A DNA stretch of 64,000 nucleotides. Origin: Galdieria partita (Eukaryota; Rhodophyta; Bangiophyceae; Galdieriales; Galdieriaceae). A program made the position numbers and the translations under genes. The stretch lies in contig BQMJ01000020.1 in the NCBI GenBank assembly GCA_025991245.1, positions 186,001 through 250,000 of the forward strand. The letters are read 5' to 3'. Below, piece by piece: positions 1-9,758 of this stretch. The notes beneath the pieces were generated by a model. The model searched no databases and was not told the origin of the DNA. It worked only from the letters and a program-made list of their open reading frames with translations. Numbering within the stretch: position 1 is the first letter of the stretch; each line of letters opens with the position of its first letter.

Positions 1-379
1 CATATTGTTTTAATAGTACCAAATAAAATCTGCCGCTTTTGTCCACTGTTGTGTTTGAGTCAACGTAGCAGGTACTGGTATAAACTTCTTTTTGACTTTG
101 AAGTTTTTGGTTCCAATAGGGGGTGTGATTTTCAAAAATGCTTCGTGAACGAATTTCAAAGGACTATGCATACAAGTCAACATCTCAACTCTATTCTACA
201 ACGTGCAAGCAAACTCACTTCTCTACCTGGGCTTCACTTTTGAGAAATTCTAAACAATCGTCCACTATTTTGCGAGTTTCCTTTCTGCTTGCTACCAACT
301 CTCCATTTATCCTCATCATAGACTTTGATATTTTACTTAAAATAGGGTCCGTCGCAGCTAGGGTGGAAGCAACAGGCAT
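1..379 (-). CDS. Mitochondrial-type ribosomal protein uS7, 3' end beyond the window
   Basis: Small-subunit ribosomal protein uS7, which binds the 3' major domain of 16S-type rRNA; probably the mitochondrial form, encoded in the nucleus. The ATG at 379 is the first in frame, with a TAA just upstream. An intron at 164-218 (GTGAGT...ATAG, 55 bp) joins the two exons in frame. The 108 visible codons carry the uS7 pattern: a DPI..K..MM.NGE start, a KIV.D.LEFLKSE helix, then PLKFVHEAF, a basic stretch and VPATLT, where bacteria have the VP(V/I)EV segment. The gene runs off the left edge, so its C-terminus is missing. It starts 24 bp after the stop of the next gene upstream on the same strand. The family call is from remembered motifs and fairly good; the mitochondrial assignment is inference. 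Confidence 0.6.
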
Positions 380-402
380 GGCAAATAACGGTATTTATTC
401 TT

Positions 403-2347
403 CTAATGAAGTTGTTTCCCCAACAGACAAAATGCTCGAGCTTCCGTTATCATTACTTGTACCAATTTTCCTCTTTGACTTTCAATATTTCCTTGAAAAT
501 AAACAACCTTATTTGTACGAGTTCTTCCAGTTACTTGACCAGGAAACTTCTCACTTTCTTTTTCAACCAAAACCTCTTCTATTCGCCCAAGGTATCTTTG
601 GCTACGCAAATACGCATCTAGTTCATTTCTACGATTAATACGTCTTAAACGGTCCAATTTGATGGACTCTTCTATTTGATCTTCTCTCTTTGCTGCAGAT
701 GTATTCGGTCGAGGAGAATAAGCAGCAGTATGTACTTGATCAAATTTTACTCTTTCCATAAGACGCAGCGTATCTTCAAACTGCTCTTCCGTCTCCCCCG
801 GAAATCCTACTATGGCATCTGCTGTGATACTGGCATCAGGTATATACTTGTAGTTAATTAGATATAATACGGTTATTCAATATAGTAAAGCATACCTTGC
901 GAATATTCTCCACTATTTGTAAATATCTCTCTGCTGTATATCCACGGGCCATGTTCTTCAACACTTGATTGTTTCCACTCTGAAATGGAATATGAAAATT
1001 TTCACACACTTTTTTCAATTCCGCACAGGCTTTGATAAGTCTTTCCGTGAAATAACGAGGATGTGATGTCGTGAATCTGAATCGTTCGATACCCTCCACA
1101 TCGTGAATATAGTACAACAAGTTTGTAAAATTCTCTCGAGGACGCCAGTCTCTTCCGTAAGCATCAATATTCTGACCTAAGAGAACAACCTCTTTGTAAC
1201 CCAATGATGCAAGATGACGAATTTCTTCCTTTATAGCTTCCTTCGAACGGCTTTGTTCTCTTCCACGAACAAAGGGAACTACACAATAAGTACAATTTTC
1301 ATTACAGCCGTAGATAATATTAACCCAGGCAGTAACGGAACTTTCTCTATGAGGTTGGAACAAGTCTTCCATAATATGCGTAGGCTCTGTAGCCACCAAC
1401 TGATACCCATTCCATACACTCACTAATAAATCACCAAGTCGGTTAGCATACTGTGGACCAACGACTAAATCTACCTCTGGTAGCCTGCGGATAAGTTTTT
1501 CTCCCTCTTGTTGAGCAACACAGCCCGCTACAATAATTGTCATTCGGGGATTCGATCTCTTTTTCTTGATAAACGAGCCCAGATGAGAGTATAGCTTCTG
1601 TTCAGCGTGTTCACGAATAGAACATGTGTTAATCAAGTACACATCCGCATTTATAGGATCCCAACGTAAACCCAATCCTCTCAATTCACTTTCCATTCTT
1701 TCAGAGTCAGCCTTGTTCATTTGACAGCCCAAAGTCTCAATATAATATGTTCTTGCTATTCCTTGTACCTCGCCGGCTTTTCCAAACCTTTCACGCAGAA
1801 AGGATACCTGCAAACTGTACTGAATGTCTTCAACTCTATAAACAAGCCAGCCGGTAGTAGTGCGCATTTTATGAACGGTGCGCGGAGGTTGTACAAAGAA
1901 TTGCTCTACAACTGTTCTATCTTTCACAGCCAACAAAGTAGTTGGGTTCTCTTCGTATGGCAAAAAAATCCAACCCAAGTCACCTCCTTTATCTTTCGAA
2001 CTGTGGTCCTTTGAAATAAGTCTCGCCAAGTCTTCCATTGAGGTTCCTTTCTTTATCTCGTTCAAACAGTAGTCAGCCATTTGCTCCGTCTCAACCAATA
2101 TTTGACGTATGCGTACTGCTACTTTCTTTTCAGTTCCTTGGATAGGTACTTTCTGATTTTCAGGTTGTGCCAAAACTCCCATCGTGACCTTTATCCTTTT
2201 CAACAAGGGTGTGTTTTGCTTCGAACAAAAGGCTTCTCTGCATCGTCTTCCGATACTCGCTTTTTTGCAAGCATACAAGTAATTCTTCCAGGTTATTTGT
2301 ATGATAAAACCTTTGGTTGACCTGTTGAAGTCGTAAGATTTATCCAT
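403..2347 (-). CDS. miaB: Parvulin-MiaB fusion: tRNA (ms2i6A37) methylthiotransferase, probably plastid
   Basis: Radical-SAM enzyme that adds a methylthio group to i6A37 of tRNA. Two exons, intron 847-895; about 631 residues against roughly 450 for MiaB. In order: a basic N-terminus (1-75) that could be a transit peptide; a parvulin-like PPIase domain (about 77-175: [22 protein letters not shown]); the MiaB cluster domain with Cys 208, 242 and 276; the radical-SAM CxxxCxxC at 348/352/355; [22 protein letters not shown] after the intron; and a C-terminal TRAM-like domain. Several stretches read like the cyanobacterial enzyme, which suggests a plastid origin. The parvulin domain has Gln where RHILV has His and lacks the late GYH His, so it may not be an active isomerase. 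The start is uncertain: ATGs at 2347 and 2353 both overlap the end of the kinase gene, and 2182 is also possible. Confidence 0.85.
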
Positions 2348-3818
2348 TCGCATCCTGAATAGACCGCCAAGGAATGGCGCCAATTCCTGGCGGAAAAATG
2401 AAGTGACCTCGTTCGTCTTTGGTTTCTCGATGAAAAGGTGACGTGGAATGAATAGAATCGAATATGATCGGTTCCTTTCGTTCAAGAGACACATTTGGAC
2501 TAGGCACTAACGATGAATTGGAGCGGGTTCTCGATAAAATACTATTAGAACGACTCTTATTTGTCATAAATGTTCGTTTCAATGCTTTGCCAAGACCATT
2601 CAAAGAAGACAGCATGGAATTGTGTCTTACTCTATCTTCCGACAGGATCCGTTTGATTTCCTTACTTGCCCTTTTCTGCCCTCGAACGGCGTCTTCCTCA
2701 ACTAATGAAACTCTTGGAGTAGAAGAAAGTCTTGAAAACACTTCTGGCAATGATAACCTTTGTGAAGGCATGAATGTGTTGGAAGATGACGACCTTTGAA
2801 GAACCGAATTTCTGTGAACAGAACGGTCAATCAGTTGAAGAGTGAATGGAGGCTTCACTTGTTTCGAAAGAAAGTATTCTTTAGCAGCTCTGGAAAGAAA
2901 TGGATGTTGCCATAATTCTTCAACATCTCCTTCACCACTTCCTAATCGTTCCAAATGATTGGGATTGAGGAGACAACAAATAAAGTCTACAAGATCCTTG
3001 CTATAACAGCTCGGGAAGTCTTTCATGTCAATGTGAAAATTTAAAATAGCGTGCCTTAAAGTAGCTTCACAGTTTCCCCAAAAGTCATTCTCTTCAATGA
3101 GATATTCATAAGGTGCTCTACCAAGACACGCACAATATAACAATATACCAAGTGCCCACCAATCAGTTGATAAATTGTGCCCTTTCCCGCTCAAAGTCTC
3201 CGGAGCAACATAAAATATCAAGTCCCTGACATTGCCTTGGGCTTGATCGTCACTATTCTTTGCAGCTATTGAGATTAATCTTCGATATGTTTCTGGATTC
3301 GAAGGAAGAACAGCTTTCAAGCCTCTTAGTCGTCCACAAACTCCAAAATTCGTCAAGTGTATGTGACCATGTTCATCCAATAAGATATTTTCCAACTTCA
3401 AATCTCTACATACATAACCAAATTGATGAAGACGTCCCAAAGCTAGAGATATTTCTGCAGCATAGAATAATATTTCCTTCTCCGTTAAGAGTCTACGCTG
3501 TTGCTTCAACAAAGCAAACAAGTTACCACCAGATAAGTACTCCAGAACGAGTGAAGATCCTACTTTTGGTGACCACTGGTCAAAATTCTGAACTAGAAAA
3601 GGGTGTGGGTTGCAAGTCGTCAGAACTCGCTTTTCAAACTCCACATGATTTTCTTGGTTTACGTCAATGCTGAGGAACTCAGGAACCAACTTGAGCACAT
3701 AGAATTGACCAGTGTCCATCTTTTTTAATAACATTACCGAAGAATATGTTCCTTCACTTAGTAGTCTCACAGTTTGAAAACCAGGAACAAGTTGTAAAGT
3801 AGAACTACTTTTATTCAT
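2340..3818 (-). CDS. AGC-like Ser/Thr protein kinase with an altered DFG motif
   Basis: Single-exon kinase of about 492 residues; the ATG is at 3818. The N-terminal half is a kinase domain: Gly-rich loop [12 protein letters not shown] Lys in FYVLK (about residue 43), catalytic loop [10 protein letters not shown] (Asp about 139), APE motif in FYVAPETL, and [12 protein letters not shown]. The insert between the activation loop and APE, and the PFL segment after the catalytic core, suit the AGC group. The DFG motif reads NFG (LTNFGVCG), so the metal-binding Asp is replaced by Asn; activity may be weak or absent. The C-terminal 170 residues are Ser/Arg-rich with RSNS-like repeats, possible phosphorylation sites. 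The stop lies inside the likely start region of the miaB gene. The subfamily is not resolved. Confidence 0.8.
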   Translation of the reverse strand: MNKSSSTLQLVPGFQTVRLLSEGTYSSVMLLKKMDTGQFYVLKLVPEFLSIDVNQENHVEFEKRVLTTCNPHPFLVQNFDQWSPKVGSSLVLEYLSGGNLFALLKQQRRLLTEKEILFYAAEISLALGRLHQFGYVCRDLKLENILLDEHGHIHLTNFGVCGRLRGLKAVLPSNPETYRRLISIAAKNSDDQAQGNVRDLIFYVAPETLSGKGHNLSTDWWALGILLYCACLGRAPYEYLIEENDFWGNCEATLRHAILNFHIDMKDFPSCYSKDLVDFICCLLNPNHLERLGSGEGDVEELWQHPFLSRAAKEYFLSKQVKPPFTLQLIDRSVHRNSVLQRSSSSNTFMPSQRLSLPEVFSRLSSTPRVSLVEEDAVRGQKRASKEIKRILSEDRVRHNSMLSSLNGLGKALKRTFMTNKSRSNSILSRTRSNSSLVPSPNVSLERKEPIIFDSIHSTSPFHRETKDERGHFIFPPGIGAIPWRSIQDANG

Positions 3819-3848
3819 CACTCCAAATTTCCATTTGGATTGTTTGTG
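3819..3848. promoter_or_regulatory. 30-bp divergent intergenic space (kinase / RPT3)
   Basis: The kinase ATG at 3818 (minus) and the first ATG of the proteasome gene at 3849 (plus) are only 30 bp apart. Any promoter must be shared or lie inside the coding sequences, unless one gene has an unseen upstream exon. No TATA-like motif is visible in the gap itself. Confidence 0.5.
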
Positions 3849-5145
3849 ATGATGAGTAGCGCTGCTTCTTCAACGATATGGAATGCCGAAAACAGTTATA
3901 AAGAGTTAGGTGGAAACTTACACAAGTCTCTCGAGTATTCATGGTCCAACGACTTTTATGTAAGGCTAAAGACTCTTCAAAGACAGTTGGAATTTTTGGA
4001 AATTCAGGAAGAATATATCAAGGACGAAATGAAGAACCTTAAACGGGAATATCAACAAGCTCAAGAAGAAGTAAAGCGCATTCAGTCTGTTCCGTTGGTT
4101 ATTGGGCAGTTTTTGGAGATGATTGATGCTAACACAGCTATTGTTGGTTCCACTGCTGGTTCGAACTACTACGTGAGAGTGTTGAGTACTGTAAATAGGG
4201 AACAGCTGAAACCCAACAGTTCAGTAGCGTTGCATAGGCACTCGAATTCGTTGGTAGATGTTTTACCTCCCGAGTCGGATTCAACTATTGCAATGTTGCA
4301 GGCTGGAGAGAAGCCAGACGTTTCTTATTCAGATATTGGAGGACTTGACATACAAAAACAGGAAATTAGAGAGGCAGTTGAGTTGCCGTTAACAGATCCA
4401 GATCTTTACAAACAAATTGGCATTGATCCACCTAGAGGTGTGCTGCTATATGGTCCTCCTGGAACTGGAAAAACTATGTTGGCTAAAGCAGTTGCACATC
4501 ATACAACTGCTTCTTTCATTCGAGTAGTTGGCTCTGAGTTTGTTCAAAAGTATCTTGGTGAGGGTCCAAGAATGGTAAGTGAGAATATCTCGATATTATA
4601 CGATATCTTGTGATGTGTTTGTTTAGGTTCGCGATGTATTTCGGTTGGCTCGAGAAAACTCACCTTGTATTGTATTTATTGATGAAATCGATGCTATTGC
4701 TACTAAGAGATTCGATGCACAAACTGGAGCCGACCGTGAAGTTCAGAGAATTTTGATGGAGTTGTTGAATCAAATGGATGGCTTTGATCAATCTACCAAT
4801 ATCAAAGTTATTATGTGTACAAATCGCCACGATACTTTGGATCCAGCATTACTGAGGCCTGGTCGATTGGATAGGAAAATAGAATTTCCTTTACCAGACA
4901 GAAGACAGAAACGATTGATATTTCAAGTTGTTACCGGAAAGATGAATTTGAGTGAGGAAGTTGATTTAGAAGACTATGTTTCTAGACCGGATAAAATTTC
5001 AGGTGCAGATATTGCAGCTATTTGTCAGGAAGCCGGAATGCAAGCCGTAAGGAAGAATCGTTATGTTATACTTCCAAAAGATTTTGAAAAGGCTTATAAA
5101 ATTGTTGTTCGTAAGGATGAGCAGGAGTTTGCTTTTTACAAATAA
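3849..5145 (+). CDS. RPT3: 26S proteasome regulatory ATPase RPT3 (PSMC4)
   Basis: AAA+ subunit of the 19S base ring that unfolds substrates into the 20S proteasome. Intron 4575-4626 (GTAAGT...TTTAG, 52 bp); the exons join as GEGPRM/VRDVF in frame. In order: an N-terminal coiled coil, the OB domain, Walker A GPPGTGKT, Walker B FIDEID, the second region of homology ([15 protein letters not shown]), and a C-terminal FYK tail that fits the HbYX gate-opening motif and is typical of RPT3. Tandem ATGs at 3849 and 3852 are the likely start. Length and motifs are normal for the family. Confidence 0.95.
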
Positions 5146-5477
5146 TATTGGAAATAAAGGTGCTTTCCTGTTTTGTCTATTTCTTGTGTTGATGCGGTTG
5201 TTGTATATTTCCATTTTCTGAAAGGAGACTCATCATTATAGTGTTTCTAAGTGAAGTCAGAATAAAAATATCTCAAGTGCAGGTTCAAATCTAAATAGAT
5301 ACTAACATAGGTTGAAAATATAGAGAAAGTTCCTTTGAGTAAAAATATTTATAATGACAACTTTTCCCTAAGAAAGCCATGTAGAGAGATGAAGAAAAAC
5401 GTGTTAAGAAAACTATCAGCAAAGAATATGCTATTCACGATGACTTTATGGATTCTTTCAATCCCAACGTAAGTCCA
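5146..5477. other. Intergenic, convergent gene ends
   Basis: 332 bp between the stop of RPT3 and the stop of the sulfate transporter on the other strand. It is AT-rich and holds an AATAAA-like motif (GGAAATAAAGG) just after the RPT3 stop that could serve 3' end formation. A tRNA-like GGTTCAAATC at about 5282 has no matching cloverleaf. I see no gene. Confidence 0.5.
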
Positions 5478-7879
5478 TCAATCACATCTTCTCCAAAACG
5501 GAATATGCGATAAATTTGAGAAACTGGGAGCTGAAGTACTTCTTTTCATATTGCTGTGTATAGGAACCACTTTGTTCTCGTCGTGATATAAAAATTGGAG
5601 TGGATGAAACGACGAAGAAACTTGTCTCGATCCATAACTTTCCATAACTTGACCATTGGTTACAACTTGAACCTGCAACATTTCCATTTGTTTCCTTTCA
5701 TTCCTGTCGGAAGTTTGTTTACTGCAATGTATTTCAGTTAAGACATCCTCAAGACTGCGTAAGGTGGAATGACTACTCAAACCAGCCAAACAAAACTTCA
5801 AATGAATATTTGAAGAAGCTTGGCAAAACACAAGTTCAACGTGTTGTGATTCCAAATGCTCCTTTACTGAACGCACAAGTCTCAATGCCGAGGAATCGAT
5901 GGTACTCATTCCGCCAATGTCGATCAGAATCATATCTATACACCGTACTCGTCTTTCCTGTATAAAGGACAAAACCATGGTTAGAATACTCATAACTGAG
6001 AAGTATAAAATGGACATATAATCCTATACCTTGTCTAACAATCGAAATATTTTGGATTGGAACGACCCTGCATTTCCAAAATAGAGATTTTCCGATACAC
6101 GTAGGCACAAAATGGAAGGCTCCATACAAGTCTCGTTCAAAGAAAGATTTGTGCTACTCACTAAATCGTTCATGACTTTTCTTTGTGTCACACTTTTAGG
6201 CAAAATCTGAATTTTGGGCCTTTTATACAAGATAAATCAGTAGGAACAACTATAGCATGTTTCAGAATAATACCTGTATGTGGCATACAACATCATCATT
6301 AGAGAAACTGCAACTGAAGACAACAAGCCGTACAAGGAACCAGACCCCAAAGTGGAAACAAAAGCAATCAAAAGAACAATGAGATCAAGTCGATCTACTC
6401 GCCAGAGATATACAGCTTCCTGATAGTCCACAAGGTTGCTTACTGCCATAATCACAATACATGAAAGCACACATTTAGGAAGATGTGTAAATAGCGGCAT
6501 GAGAACCAAAATAGACAAAAGAATAATGAGAGAAGCAACAATACTAGCCAGTTGCGTATTTGCTCCAGTATGTGCATTCACGGCTGAGCGAGAAAAACTA
6601 CCCGCTATTAGATTCCAACATTAAAAAAGTCAAAGAAAAATAACCAAAAATATGCCGCACCCATTACATATGAATGAAAAATCGAACCAATAATATTTGA
6701 AGTTCCAAGAGCCACGAGTTCTTGGTTAGCATGAATACGATATCGATAGCGCAAAGCCAATGCTGATGCAATAGACATACTATAACAAACAAGAGAGTTC
6801 AGTCACTGAAAACGGTTGTAACTATTTTGCCACACCTTTCTGCAATAACTAGGGCAACCATTGCAAAGGTTGGACCAATGTAAGAAGACAAAGCCAAATT
6901 CGACAACTTGGGAAGAGCTGGAGCAGGAATACCAGAAGGAATATGTCCTACTTCTTCTATTCCAAACTTTACAGACAAGTTAAGAAAGTAATTCAAAGAA
7001 ATGGAAAGAATAGATGCAAACAATGGAGCTATCGAGCCAATCAAGGTTTGAGGTATCCACTCAGGTAAATGTAACCATCGATGCAATGGTAAATGACGAA
7101 GGCCAAACATAATAAGGAGACAGGAAAGTGAAAACAACAAAGTAGCAACGTTTGTCTGAGAGATGTTTCTAAATGTTTCATACACAAGTTTCCACTAAGG
7201 ACATGATAATCAATAAGCAAGTACACAAGAGTAACACCAACACATACTGCAAATTCACTGGACTCAATTTCATATCCAAAGCAAGTAGATATTTGAGTCA
7301 GTGCAATAGTAATTGCTGCTGCACTGGTAAAACCACTAATGACTGGGTGACTGACAAAATGAATGATAAAACCCAACCGCAAAAGACCCAATCCTAACAA
7401 AATGAAACCTACAAGGAAAGTTACTGCGTTAGCTACAAAAACCTTTTCCACCGTAGTTGATCCACTAGGAAAGGAATTGGCTAGCAATAAAGAGACCAAA
7501 GCTACAGGACCAACTGACAGATGTTTCGAAGTTCCAAACAAACTATATATTATCATTGGCATAGTGCAATAAAGACCATAAATAGGTGGCAACCCTGCAA
7601 CTACAGCATAACTCATTCCTTGACTGATACACTCCGCAGTCAGAAGATATTCGTCATACCCACTGATACTTACGGCAAAAGTATTGTTCCAATAGTTAAA
7701 CCAGCAATACAGTCCCCCAACAAATAACTTTTTTTATACTTGACTATCCAGTTCAGCATAGGAACAACCCTACTTGAATAGTGGTACATCGTCTGTAAAC
7801 CAAAGGGCATCTTATATAGAATTAGAAAAGAGATCGTCTCATTTTCTAAGGAATAATAGACACAATTGCTCAATCTCAT
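5478..7879 (-). CDS. SulP-family sulfate/anion transporter with STAS domain
   Basis: Multi-pass plasma- or endo-membrane anion transporter (SLC26/SulP), probably for sulfate. It is split into at least six exons by short introns; the ATG is at 7879 and the TGA at 5478. The N-terminal exon carries DCIAGLTIGTILLP; the next has VAGLPPIYGLYC, the SulP signature, then GFTSAAAI. A middle exon has PEWIPQTLIGSIAP, then a membrane block with QLASIVAS and LPKCVLSCIVIMAVSNL. The C-terminal STAS domain includes LIDIGGMSTIDSSAL, the usual STAS phosphate-site region. A Ser-rich tail follows. The stop lies about 330 bp from RPT3, and the start lies 19 bp from the stop of the uL6 gene. Exact exon borders around 6600-6800 were not fixed. 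Confidence 0.85.
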
Positions 7880-7897
7880 TTCAAACTCAAGTCATCT

Positions 7898-8359
7898 TTA
7901 TTTCTTCTTTCCTTCCTTAAGTCTTACTTCCTCCAACAGATATCTAATTCCTTTCCCTTTATAAGCATCTGGAGGTCTGATCAAACGAACTTGTCCTGCA
8001 GCATGGCGCACTTGTTTCTCATCTATGCCTACTACGCTCAATAGCGTCTGATTAAGGACATGATATTGAACGCCATCTTTTTCTTTTGGTAAGTATACAG
8101 GATGTGTAAAGCCTACGCGAAGTACAATTCGGTCTTCCTCTTCTTGGGCACGAAAACCTACTCCCACCAACTCTAACAGAACAGCATATCCATTATTTGC
8201 AACCTGCAGCCAAGATTTTGCTTTTGTAGGAAGATAATGGGAGCCTGATGCAAGAAATTTGACAGTTTCACCCAACTTGCCAATGACAAGAGCTTTCGTC
8301 TTTTCTGCCTTGGAAGCAGGAACAAAGAAAAAACCACCGTACGAACTTGAACTTGCCAT
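7898..8359 (-). CDS. Ribosomal protein uL6, mitochondrial type
   Basis: Large-subunit protein uL6 (bacterial L6 class), 153 residues in one exon. Visible family marks are KALVIGKLGETVKF, LELVGVGFRAQ, GFTHPVYLP, VGIDEKQVRHAAGQVR and the C-terminal PPDAYKGKGIRY. Bacterial L6 is about 178 residues, so the N-terminal lobe is trimmed. Red-algal plastids normally encode their own rpl6, so I infer that this nuclear copy serves the mitochondrion. That fits the reduced mitochondrial gene set known for Galdieria, and could be a mitochondrion-to-nucleus transfer. No clear presequence is seen. It lies head-to-tail with the SulP gene (18 bp). Confidence 0.85.
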   Translation of the reverse strand: MASSSSYGGFFFVPASKAEKTKALVIGKLGETVKFLASGSHYLPTKAKSWLQVANNGYAVLLELVGVGFRAQEEEDRIVLRVGFTHPVYLPKEKDGVQYHVLNQTLLSVVGIDEKQVRHAAGQVRLIRPPDAYKGKGIRYLLEEVRLKEGKKK

Positions 8360-8702
8360 GGTTGGTTAAAAGGATAATATCAACAAATATTCGCAAGTAA
8401 AAAGCACAGTAACACTTAATACATAAACAAATAGTGGTAACTCCCAAACAAATACTTTACAAATTTCTAAGCAATAAAACCCAAAACTTGAAAACTTAGC
8501 CCACTATTCCCTTAACACAAATAATTTGCAAATGATATTCTCATAATGTTCATACCATTCGTCATTATTGAAACTTGGTCAGAAACAAAAGACGTTTTGT
8601 ATGGGATCCAAACAAAAATAAATTCTTTTCGCGTTCAACTAATAGCCTCAGCAATCTATGAATGATTCGTTCTACGAAGACTCAAGAGCAAAATCCTTCC
8701 AC
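8360..8702. other. Intergenic
   Basis: 343 AT-rich bp between the uL6 start and the NMNAT stop, both on the minus strand. It must hold the uL6 promoter and the NMNAT 3' end. I see no gene or clear motif. Confidence 0.5.
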
Positions 8703-9582
8703 TTAAGGAACAGAATGGTTACTTTGTTTCTTTTGATATAAACTATGACGAATAATGTAGCGGTATACTGATTCAGGTACCATATATTTAACAGAACCTC
8801 CTTTCCTTAGAGTGTCCCTGTAAATTATTTTAAGCCCTGAATTGTAATATACAGTGTTATGTTACTTACCTGACCATAGTAGAGCTGATTTGACACAAAG
8901 GAGCTTGATCTACAATAAAAACTTTGTCCTGATAGCCAGGAAGATATGCTTTGACCTGTTTATCCACTCGAGACTTGCTCAAATCTTCCATTCTGGGAAT
9001 CACAAATAGAGACACTGTATCCAAAAGCCGTTCTACCTATTCAAAGCACTTTCATACGAAACAGAGAGCAAATATCAACCAGTCGTTATACTCACATGAC
9101 CCTTTGGCCATATGTCAGGATTGAATAAACTGCGATACAAATCACTACCACATACAAAAGCCAGTTGAACTTGGACTCCATATAATCTATCAAGTTGTGA
9201 ACGAAAGTGTTCCATTACTAGAAAAGTTGGCGAGTACTCCGAGCGACAACATTCCCAGTCGTCTACCATTAGCCAAGTAGAGTCCTCTACTGCAAGTCGA
9301 CACATCTCTAAACGTTGTCTACTAGTAATGAGACCTTCCTTGCCATAAGAATCGTGAACGGGAGATAGATAGCCGCCCAATACTTGTAAGCCATTGTAGT
9401 GTGCGAAATTGTATGCAGATTCTAAGACAACTCTTAGTGATTGCTTAAAACAACTGAAGCAGAGTCTAGATACCCATCAAGATAAGGTGTGCAAGCGTTA
9501 CTGGTGAAAAAGAACCACAGTTCACCAATACAACGCCATTTCCACTATTCTCTGCCAATTTACTAGTTGGAAAGGAACTCAT
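8703..9582 (-). CDS. NMNAT: Nicotinamide/nicotinate mononucleotide adenylyltransferase
   Basis: Joins NMN or NaMN to ATP to give NAD or NaAD. The start is the ATG at 9582. Exon 1 has the nucleotide-binding GSFSPVTLAH (the family G.FNP.H.GH site). An intron removes a GTATCT...CTTAG stretch and joins to LGGYLSPVHDSYGKEGL. Next come WLMVDDWEC and FVCGSDLYRS. A later exon gives VIPRM, and the ISSTMVR motif meets DTLRKGG across the next intron (GTAAGT...TACAG). The C-terminus is KYMVPESVYRYIIRHSLY, like the eukaryotic NMNAT end. Four exons. It lies 176 bp downstream of NAD synthetase on the same strand, so consecutive pathway genes are neighbours. Confidence 0.9.
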
Positions 9583-9758
9583 AAACCTGGCAAGTGTGTC
9601 TTTCAATCTTAGAGTAGGAAACAGTTACTAGTTGAAGCTTACAAATGTACAGACGAATAGTCTTCCTTGTAAACCCTCTCACATATCCATACATTTTCTT
9701 CATCAAAAGAACATATTCATTTATGTAGAAATGGTCGTCTGATTATTCAATTGGATGA

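Noticed and set aside
49-638. Plus-strand open frames at the left edge
   Set aside because: They lie antisense to the uS7m and MiaB exons, which carry clear family motifs.
5276-5300. tRNA T-arm GGTTCAAATC
   Set aside because: No matching stem or acceptor arm nearby.
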